Positions 1-5,507 of a stretch of 10,795 nt of DNA are shown here, piece by piece. Position 1 is the stretch's first letter; every line of letters starts with the position of its first letter. The DNA lies in NCBI GenBank assembly GCA_030447145.1, contig JAUJLY010000059.1, positions 1 through 10,795 of the forward strand, written 5' to 3'. Made by a program: the position numbers and the translations under genes. Under the pieces are notes generated by a model, which worked only from the letters and a program-made list of their open reading frames with translations, made no database searches and was not told where the DNA came from. This DNA comes from Thermomicrobiales bacterium (GTDB lineage Bacteria; Chloroflexota; Chloroflexia; Thermomicrobiales; UBA6265).

Positions 1-49
1 AGTTTCATGCCCTCACAACCGAATCATTTTGGCAACAAATGCTTATCCC

Positions 50-66
50 GCTTGGTCCATCCAAGC
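50..66. promoter_or_regulatory. Inverted repeat upstream of the sugar epimerase gene
   Basis: The arms GCTTGG and CCAAGC are perfect 6-base complements around a 5-base centre (tccat). The site lies about 110 bases before the epimerase start in otherwise A+T-rich, non-coding DNA. Its size would fit an operator for a dimeric repressor, or a leader hairpin. No clear -35/-10 pair could be picked out next to it, so its role is inference. Confidence 0.3.
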
Positions 67-134
67 ATATGTCAAATTGAAGCAAATGCCACATCTTGCC
101 GGCGGCTGGTAGCCTTCAAAATAGCGAAAAAACA

Positions 135-155
135 GACAGCGGCTGTAACGCTGTC
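135..155 (+). promoter_or_regulatory. Leader stem-loop before the sugar epimerase gene
   Basis: GACAGCG (135-141) and CGCTGTC (149-155) form a perfect 7-base stem around a 7-base loop (gctgtaa). The stem ends 9 bases before the Shine-Dalgarno AGGAGA (165-170). It could be an operator or a 5' UTR hairpin that affects translation. The complementarity is seen directly; the function is inferred. Confidence 0.4.
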
Positions 156-174
156 CGCAAGAACAGGAGACCCC

Positions 175-966
175 ATGAAGCTGACGATCAGGGAAGCAAT
201 GGTTCCGGGCGAGGCGTTTGCGGATCAACTCGCCTGGCTGGAGACGATGGAGATCGACGGCATCGAGCTGCACGCCGGCTCTCTCGATCTTCCTCGCGAA
301 GAGCTTCACAATGCGTTCGTGAGTTCCACCGCGCGGGCCTCCGCGATCGAGGGCATTCCCCAACTGCTCAATGCCGATCCGGCGATACGGGACGATGCTG
401 TGCGACGGACGCGCGAGCGCCTGACGCTTGCGGGCGAACTGGGAGCCGTCGGTGTGCTGGTGGTTCCGCAATTCGGTCGCACCGCGGCCCTGCACGATCT
501 CTCACCTTGGAAGACCGGTGCCGAGCTGGAGCGCGAGCTGCTGCTGTGCCAGCTTGGGGAGCTGGCGCCCACCGCGCGGGAATCCAGTGTCCACCTCTTC
601 CTGGAGCCACTGAACCGCTACGAGGCCTACATCGTCAACCGCGTCGAGCAAGGCGCGGAGATCGCCCGTGAAGCGGGGGGAGCACCCGTCGCCACCATGG
701 CGGATTTCTTCCATATGAACATTGAGGAGGCAGACATCGCGGCAAGCATCCACGAATCCGCCAGCCACATCGTCTACGTCCACGTGGCCGATAGCAATCG
801 TCTGCAACCGGGGCAGGGGCACCTCGATTTCCGGCCCGGTTTTGCTGCCCTGAAAGACATTGGCTACGACGGCTGGCTCGGCATCGAGTGCCGGGTCAGC
901 GGCGACTACGATACATCGATGCGCGAGGCCGTGGCCTTTCTCCGCCGCGAATGGGACGCTGCGTAA
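175..966 (+). CDS. Sugar phosphate isomerase/epimerase, D-tagatose 3-epimerase-like TIM barrel
   Basis: This 263-residue protein belongs to the AP-endonuclease-2/xylose-isomerase-like TIM barrel superfamily, whose metal-dependent enzymes epimerise or isomerise ketoses and their phosphates in the cytoplasm. Candidate metal ligands are Glu144 (in LEPLNRYE), Asp177 (MADFFHM), His203 (VHVADSNR) and Glu238 (GIECRV). Their spacing of 33, 26 and 35 residues equals that of Glu152, Asp185, His211 and Glu246 in Pseudomonas cichorii D-tagatose 3-epimerase. The substrate-contact residues Glu150, His180 and Arg209 also match in position. GQGHLDF after His203 is a family hallmark. The ATG at 175 was chosen because AGGAGA lies 4 bases upstream and the protein starts cleanly at the first barrel strand; the frame is open further upstream but that part has no family character. 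The gene stands alone and converges on the dehydrogenase. The substrate cannot be read from sequence. Confidence 0.85.
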   Translation: MKLTIREAMVPGEAFADQLAWLETMEIDGIELHAGSLDLPREELHNAFVSSTARASAIEGIPQLLNADPAIRDDAVRRTRERLTLAGELGAVGVLVVPQFGRTAALHDLSPWKTGAELERELLLCQLGELAPTARESSVHLFLEPLNRYEAYIVNRVEQGAEIAREAGGAPVATMADFFHMNIEEADIAASIHESASHIVYVHVADSNRLQPGQGHLDFRPGFAALKDIGYDGWLGIECRVSGDYDTSMREAVAFLRREWDAA

Positions 967-973
967 CCGAGTC

Positions 974-1001
974 GGCCTTTAGCGCGGTAGCGGGCCTTTT
1001 T
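974..1001 (+). terminator. Possible intrinsic terminator of the epimerase gene
   Basis: GGCCT (974-978) can pair with GGGCC (992-996), including one G-T pair, across a 13-base loop. TTTTT follows directly at 997-1001. It lies 8 bases past the epimerase stop codon, the expected place. The stem is short and the loop long, so strength is doubtful. A second small hairpin, CGCCC/GGGCG, follows at 1002-1014. Confidence 0.35.
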
Positions 1002-1084
1002 CGCCCCGTGGGCGTAGCCAGGGGGGACGCTCCCGCTCTGCGAACACGAGAGGTGGAGGGATCGGAGCTTCACCCACACGTCTC

Positions 1085-1115
1085 CGTCGTCCTGAGCGCA
1101 GCGAAGGATCCTACG
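1085..1115. repeat. Candidate dispersed intergenic repeat ('VLSAAKDP' type)
   Basis: The core CCTGAGCGCAGCGAAGGATC, in a non-coding gap, matches a type of short repeat I know from intergenic regions of Chloroflexi and other environmental bacteria. When mis-annotated as coding it reads VLSAAKDP or a close variant. It is flanked by complementary GTCGTC and GACGAC. Only one copy is in this window, so the repeat nature rests on recognition, not on a second copy seen here. Confidence 0.45.
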
Positions 1116-1186
1116 CGGAGCGCGACGACCGTACCTTGATTTCGCATGGCGCCGCCAGATTGTCAACCAAGGCCTTGAGCGTTGGC

Positions 1187-1223
1187 ATTGCCCAGGCTGC
1201 TGTAGAGGCAGCTGTCTGGCAAT
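1187..1223. repeat. Imperfect hairpin between convergent genes
   Basis: ATTGC/GCAAT, then CAG/CTG and CTGC/GCAG, can pair in a nested 37-base hairpin with a 7-base loop (tgtagag), one bulged C on the left and a 1/4 internal loop. It lies 49 bases beyond the stop codon of the dehydrogenase gene (minus strand). No T-tract follows on either side. It could stabilise the 3' end of the minus transcript or be a REP-like element. Confidence 0.35.
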
Positions 1224-1271
1224 CAGGCGGGAGACGAGCCCTGTTATGGCTTCGCGACCGTAAGTCTAGCC

Positions 1272-2390
1272 TCAGGAGAACCGAACCCCGAGTTTGATCG
1301 ATTCCGCGGGACGCTCGTCGATCATCCGGTAGGCGTCTACGCTCTCCTCAAACGGCACGATCGGCGTGATGATCCCTTCGGTCCGGATGCGCCCTTCGAC
1401 GAGCCAGTCCAGCCCGAGCGTAACCATCCGCTCCAGAGTCCAGGCCGGCGCATCCCGCATCGGGAGGCTCTGCGATCGCACGGATACCAGCTGCAACCGG
1501 TTGATATGGAACTCCTCACCCAGCAGCAACCCAGCCGCTTCCCGACCATAAAAGGAGACGACACAGACGGTCCCTCCGAACCTGGTTGCCCGGATCGCCT
1601 GCTGCAGCGCCGGGATGCTGCCCGACGTTTCTACTGCGACATCAACTCCAAGCTGGGTTAGCTGGGTCGGAGCCTCAGAGTAGCCGCCGATGATGCGCGC
1701 CGATGTCGGGATGTCTGGCTCGGGAGCGTCCCCGCCGGTCAGCTTTCGGATCTCCAGGCCCGCGTCTCCGCCATGCGCGGTCGGATCAAGCACGTTGTCC
1801 GCGCCGAGCGCCAGGGCCAGGTTTCGCCGGTTCTCCAGGGGATCGAGGGCGATGACCTGAGCCGCCCCGGCCAGACGGACAAGCTGGATAGCGATAAGCC
1901 CAATGGCTCCCAGCCCGAAGACTGCCACGCGGTCTCCCAGCTTGATCCCACCATCCCGCAGCGCCAACGCCATGACGACCGGATCGAGACAGAGAGCCGC
2001 TTCCGGGCTCAGACCAGGCGGGAGGAGATCTGTCCGCATCTCATCGACTGTCTGTGTTTCACGAATCGGGAAGTGGCCAAACACGCGGTCGCCGACGGTA
2101 AAACGGGAGACCTCCGCTCCGATATCTGTGACTACACCGACCGCCATGTTTCCAAGCCGCATCGGGAAGCGGGCCAGCGCCTCCTCAGAAGGCGAGGGGA
2201 CCACCGCACCCCAGAGCGGATCGTAAGGTCGGCTGACGACCGGATCATTCCGGTAGGCGACCAGCTCAGTGCCGTGTTTCGGTGATGCCAGCTCCGTGCG
2301 GATACGGACGTCATGCGGACCAAGTGGCCACTCCTCGTACTCCCGCAGCTGCGGACTGCGCGGCGCAATGGCGACAAGTTCTCGAGGCAT
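1272..2390 (-). CDS. Medium-chain dehydrogenase/reductase without canonical zinc ligands
   Basis: This 372-residue protein has the MDR (alcohol dehydrogenase-like) layout: a GroES-like N-terminal domain to about residue 140, a Rossmann cofactor domain with GLGAIG at 159-164 after the strand RVAVFGL, Asp183 (ALDPLENRR) at the end of the next strand, and a C-terminal return to the catalytic domain. Family members are cytoplasmic NAD(P)-dependent oxidoreductases. The usual catalytic zinc Cys is absent: the region reads ASPKHGTEL (35-43). GHE is replaced by GNMAVGVV (80-87), and no four-Cys structural zinc lobe is present. It is therefore annotated as 'zinc-binding' dehydrogenase only by homology. 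An unusual insertion lies at about 203-247. GGAG lies 5 bases before the ATG (2399-2396). A T11 tract precedes the ribosome binding site. Substrate unknown. Confidence 0.8.
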   Translation of the reverse strand: MPRELVAIAPRSPQLREYEEWPLGPHDVRIRTELASPKHGTELVAYRNDPVVSRPYDPLWGAVVPSPSEEALARFPMRLGNMAVGVVTDIGAEVSRFTVGDRVFGHFPIRETQTVDEMRTDLLPPGLSPEAALCLDPVVMALALRDGGIKLGDRVAVFGLGAIGLIAIQLVRLAGAAQVIALDPLENRRNLALALGADNVLDPTAHGGDAGLEIRKLTGGDAPEPDIPTSARIIGGYSEAPTQLTQLGVDVAVETSGSIPALQQAIRATRFGGTVCVVSFYGREAAGLLLGEEFHINRLQLVSVRSQSLPMRDAPAWTLERMVTLGLDWLVEGRIRTEGIITPIVPFEESVDAYRMIDERPAESIKLGVRFS

Positions 2391-2410
2391 AGATACTCCA
2401 TTTCATTATC

Positions 2411-2449
2411 AAAAAAAAAAACGGCCCGCGCTCAATCGGTTGTCACGGG
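2411..2449 (-). terminator. Hairpin plus T11 tract after the TspO-like gene
   Basis: On the minus strand, CCCGTG (2449-2444) can pair with CGCGGG (2430-2425) as a 6-base stem with one G-T pair and a 13-base loop. Three bases (ccg) and then eleven T (2421-2411) follow. The stem overlaps the TspO stop codon (2445-2443). This is a plausible intrinsic terminator. It ends only 20 bases before the dehydrogenase ATG, so it could also limit read-through into that gene (attenuation). No good promoter for the dehydrogenase is visible after it; GATAAT (2410-2405) would leave almost no leader. Confidence 0.5.
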
Positions 2450-3558
2450 ATAGCTGGCGGCTTGTCACCCTGGTGAGGTGTCGGCGGCATGACCGATCCA
2501 GCGCGCTTGCCGAATGAGCGCAGGAAAGCCATGACTGTCAGGGCGGCCGCGACAATCGCCAGCGAACCCGCCAGGATACTGATGAGGCTGGAGCCATCCC
2601 ACTGCTCGTAGGCAATAGCGAAGTAGCCCCACGTGAAGACGAGGGGATAGATCGCGTCCTTCGTAGCAAAGGCGACCACCGCAGCCACAAGCACGCCAGC
2701 AATGAGGAAAATCACTGTCCAGCCGCTCAATCCGAAAGGACCCCCGTTCCAGCCCCCATTGGTCATCCAAACCTCGAGGGCAGCGACTGTTGCTATGGAG
2801 ATCCATCCCAGATAGAGGCTGAATGGCACACGGACCAGCAGGCGCTGCACGCGCGAGGCTCTCGACAGGTTCCCGCGAGGTCCTGGCAACATCGCATAGA
2901 TGACCGCGAGACTTCCGAGCAGCACAACGATCGCGACCAGCGAAGCGGCAAACTGCTCCCAGTGCCAGAGGAAAATCCAGGCGATATTCGCGATGTTCGC
3001 GACCAGGAAAACGGGTCCGATCGCCCGGACACGCGAGTTGCGCCGACCAGCGGGCAAGAAGCTGTAGATCACAAAGGCGAAGAGCAGCACGTAGATCAAC
3101 GACCAGATCAGGAAGGCCCAACCGGCTGGCTGAAACGGAACCGGGTTCTCCCGGGAGACTTCACCGGTCGTCTGGTCGTTTAGCGGCAGCCAGTTCGCGA
3201 GCCAGTTCACGAACACCACCGCGAGCAAACCGATCAGGCTGATCAGCGGCCAGGTCCACGACCTGCTGCGTGCGGCTGTGGCCTGCGGCTGCCCCTGCAA
3301 CCCCGGTGTAGAGGCGGCAGGCGCCTGGACTGGCTCACTACGATCACGCTCATCTTGAGCTGGCCCTGATTGTGGGGCCCTGCGGCGTCGTGCGGTCGGG
3401 GTCACCCTCACCTGCCGGGGTTCGGCATCGACATCGGGCGAGAGTCGCTCGTCCGGCTGGTCCGATTCCAGCGCATCGCCGGCATCATCCGGGGTCACGC
3501 CCGTATCGGATGAGGGGCGTTGCTCATCCGAATCGGTGGGTGGTGGACGATCCTGCAT
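2443..3558 (-). CDS. Long TspO/MBR-type tryptophan-rich membrane protein
   Basis: This 371-residue integral membrane protein resembles the tryptophan-rich sensory protein (TspO/MBR) family, which bind porphyrins and similar ligands and are linked to tetrapyrrole or stress signalling. Visible family-like patterns are PAGWAFLIWSLIYVLL (144-159), NIAWIFLWHWEQ (191-202) and PFSLYLGWISIATVAALEVW (245-264). About eight hydrophobic spans can be drawn (roughly 103-120, 146-167, 181-200, 205-223, 245-262, 280-297, 301-316, 326-347), against five in classical proteins of about 160 residues, so this is the long form. Residues 1-100 form a hydrophilic, Pro/Asp/Arg-rich, probably disordered extension with an RRRR patch (57-60). 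AGGA lies close to the ATG. The protein sits between an amidase and a dehydrogenase with no obvious functional link. Confidence 0.7.
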   Translation of the reverse strand: MQDRPPPTDSDEQRPSSDTGVTPDDAGDALESDQPDERLSPDVDAEPRQVRVTPTARRRRAPQSGPAQDERDRSEPVQAPAASTPGLQGQPQATAARSRSWTWPLISLIGLLAVVFVNWLANWLPLNDQTTGEVSRENPVPFQPAGWAFLIWSLIYVLLFAFVIYSFLPAGRRNSRVRAIGPVFLVANIANIAWIFLWHWEQFAASLVAIVVLLGSLAVIYAMLPGPRGNLSRASRVQRLLVRVPFSLYLGWISIATVAALEVWMTNGGWNGGPFGLSGWTVIFLIAGVLVAAVVAFATKDAIYPLVFTWGYFAIAYEQWDGSSLISILAGSLAIVAAALTVMAFLRSFGKRAGSVMPPTPHQGDKPPAIP

Positions 3559-3646
3559 CTATCCTGACCTGTTGTTGTATCGCTCGGCACAGGGAATCGC
3601 GGCAACATCGCCACGGTCTCCTCACCCTCTAGCATACCCGCACGCT

Positions 3647-3667
3647 GGGATTTCGCCCCGTGATCCC
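3647..3667. promoter_or_regulatory. Small inverted repeat in the amidase-TspO gap
   Basis: GGGAT (3647-3651) and ATCCC (3663-3667) flank an 11-base spacer. It lies about 90 bases upstream of the TspO-like start on the minus strand. The spacing of about 16 bases between arm centres, one and a half helical turns, could suit a repressor site, but five-base arms occur often by chance. Confidence 0.2.
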
Positions 3668-3682
3668 GTCTGGTCGCTGCCC

Positions 3683-3723
3683 GCCGACCGTTCCGGTACG
3701 CCTGGCGTACCGGAACGGTCGGC
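3683..3723. repeat. Perfect 41-base palindrome, 20-base arms
   Basis: Bases 3683-3702 and 3704-3723 are exact reverse complements around one central T (3703). The arm starts GCCGACCG and ends GTACGCC next to the centre. It lies 40 bases past the stop codon of the downstream amidase (minus strand) and about 125 bases before the TspO-like start. As RNA it would form a very stable hairpin with a small loop, perhaps the transcript end of the amidase gene, but no T-tract follows on the minus strand. It could also be a mobile palindromic unit or a protein-binding site. Confidence 0.85.
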
Positions 3724-3762
3724 CTGAAGACGTTTCCACCCGGCACAGGCGGAGCGACTTGC

Positions 3763-5322
3763 CTACTGATGCTCAGGCGGCAGTACCCCTGGTGCTGCAT
3801 AGGTTGGGGCACGGCGTACCTTGGTCGCCTGCTCAAAGCTGTAGGCCAACCGGATAAGCGTCATCTCCGAGTACGCTGTCCCGAAGAAGGAGAGGCCGAT
3901 GGGCAAGCCGGCGGCATATCCGGCGGGGACGGTAACGATCGGATAACCGGCAATCGCGGATGGCGTGGAGCTCCCGCCGACATGGTGCTCGCCATTCAGG
4001 AGATCGATCTTGGAAGCTGGTGCGTTCGTCGGGGCCACGAGCGCATCCAACCGATGCTCCCTCAACAGCACATCGATGCCCTCCGAGCGCCCAAGACGCT
4101 GCACCCCGGCCACCATTGCCAGGTAGGCCGGGTCATCAAGCGACCCCTTCTCCAATGCCATCTCGAAGAGATCCTGCCCGAACCATGGCATCTCGGCCTC
4201 AGCGTGCTCGCGGTTAAAGGTCACCACATCGGCGAGTCGCCGGATCGGGAACTCCGGGTCGACGTAGTCCCGCAGGTAGGCGCCGAGATCCGTCTTCAGG
4301 TCCCAAAGCATGACGCTGAGAATATCGCGATTCTTGGTCATCTCCTCCTCGGAGGAGTAGGTGAGGGGATCGACCAGCTCGGCCCCCGCCGCTCGCAGGG
4401 CATCGATTGCCCGCCTGAAGACCTCCTGCGTCGCTTCGCTTTGGGCGAGTGAGGAACGGAGTACCCCGATTCGCGCGCCACGAAGGCCCTCCGGGTCCAG
4501 CACGGTCGTGTAGTCAACCTGCGGCAGGTTCTCCCCCGGCCGTGCCGGGTAGGAGGGCTCAGTCTCAAGTCGAACGTGATTCTGGGCGGGGTCGTTCGGG
4601 TCATCCCCGACAATTGCGTTGAGCAGCATCGCCGCATCAGCGACATTCCGCGCCATGGGGCCGGCCGTGTCCTGGAAGTGCGAGATCGGGATGATCCCGG
4701 CCCGGCTCACCAGCCCGATCGTGGGCTTGATGCCGACGATGCCGCAGCTTCCGGAGGGAGAGGAGATCGATCCGTTGGTTTCCGTACCGACAGCGAGCGG
4801 TGCATAGCTCGCGGCGACGGCCACCGCCGAGCCAGAGCTGGAGCCGGATGCTGTGCGGTCGAGCTGATAGGGATTGACGGTCAGGCCGCCACGGGCGCTC
4901 CAGCCACTGGAGGAGGAGCTCGAGCGAATATTGGCCCACTCGGAGAGGTTCGTCTTGCCGATAATAACCGCACCCGCCGCTCGCAGTCCCTCGGCGATGA
5001 AGGCTTCCTTCCGGGGAACAGCGCCCTCCAGGGCAAGTGATCCGGCTGTCGTCTGCATCCGGTCTGTCGTGGCAATGTTGTCCTTCAACAACACGGGAAT
5101 ACCGTGGAGCGGCCCACGCGATCGGCCATCCTGGAGCTCGGCATCCAGCTCATCGGCGATAGTAAGGGCATCCGGGTTGATCTCGATCATCGCCCCCAGC
5201 GACGGGCCAGTCCGATCCATCGCGGCAATACGATCCAGACACGCCTGCGCCAGCTCCCGCACCGTGAACGTGCCACTGTCCAGCCCTGTTCGCAGCTCTC
5301 CGGCGGAAACCTCTTCGATCAT
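3763..5322 (-). CDS. Amidase-signature family hydrolase, no export signal
   Basis: This 519-residue protein hydrolyses an amide bond through the Ser-cisSer-Lys triad of the amidase-signature family. Lys80 (PVLLKDNIA), the bridging Ser161 (TASGSSSGSA) and the nucleophile Ser185 (TETNGSISSPSG) are all present. The Ser-Ser distance of 24 equals that of FAAH (217/241) and the Stenotrophomonas peptide amidase Pam (202/226). The run MQTTAGSLAL (89-98) suggests the Pam-like branch more than GatA of the tRNA amidotransferase, and no gatB or gatC is next to it. Length is normal for the family. No signal peptide is seen, so it is expected in the cytoplasm. GGGAGG precedes the ATG by about 9 bases. The gene follows a paralogue with an export signal after a gap of 185 bases. 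Substrate unknown. Confidence 0.9.
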   Translation of the reverse strand: MIEEVSAGELRTGLDSGTFTVRELAQACLDRIAAMDRTGPSLGAMIEINPDALTIADELDAELQDGRSRGPLHGIPVLLKDNIATTDRMQTTAGSLALEGAVPRKEAFIAEGLRAAGAVIIGKTNLSEWANIRSSSSSSGWSARGGLTVNPYQLDRTASGSSSGSAVAVAASYAPLAVGTETNGSISSPSGSCGIVGIKPTIGLVSRAGIIPISHFQDTAGPMARNVADAAMLLNAIVGDDPNDPAQNHVRLETEPSYPARPGENLPQVDYTTVLDPEGLRGARIGVLRSSLAQSEATQEVFRRAIDALRAAGAELVDPLTYSSEEEMTKNRDILSVMLWDLKTDLGAYLRDYVDPEFPIRRLADVVTFNREHAEAEMPWFGQDLFEMALEKGSLDDPAYLAMVAGVQRLGRSEGIDVLLREHRLDALVAPTNAPASKIDLLNGEHHVGGSSTPSAIAGYPIVTVPAGYAAGLPIGLSFFGTAYSEMTLIRLAYSFEQATKVRRAPTYAAPGVLPPEHQ

Positions 5323-5507
5323 GCTCTCAACCCTCCCTGTTTAACGGCCATACTTTGGATTGATGTGTCTCTTCCCGGGGGTCGGTGGTCTGTACTCCTG
5401 CTGAGTCCTGTTCCCGGATCATTGTAGGGTGGGATGCAGGGCGTGGAAACAACGACGCGCCCGCTGATTGCCGATCGCCATGCATGTCCTCGTGGAGATT
5501 GGTCCTG

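Larger units (their letters stand above)
967..1271. other. Convergent intergenic region, 305 bases, no gene
   Basis: This region lies between the stop codons of the convergent epimerase and dehydrogenase genes. No credible gene is visible; the short open frames on both strands have no family resemblance and no ribosome binding site. It holds a possible terminator (974-1001), a likely dispersed repeat (about 1085-1115) and an imperfect hairpin (1187-1223), each listed separately. Confidence 0.6.

Noticed and set aside
1773..2285. 170-codon frame on the plus strand opposite the dehydrogenase
   Set aside because: Antisense to an intact MDR gene, with no domain resemblance.
2465..3121. 218-codon frame on the minus strand inside the TspO-like gene
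   Set aside because: Overlaps the membrane protein in another frame; its Arg/Cys/Gly-rich translation is typical of a frame-shifted reading.
3769..4452. Open frame of 227 codons on the plus strand opposite the second amidase
   Set aside because: Antisense shadow of the conserved amidase C-terminal part; no ribosome binding site and no recognisable domain.
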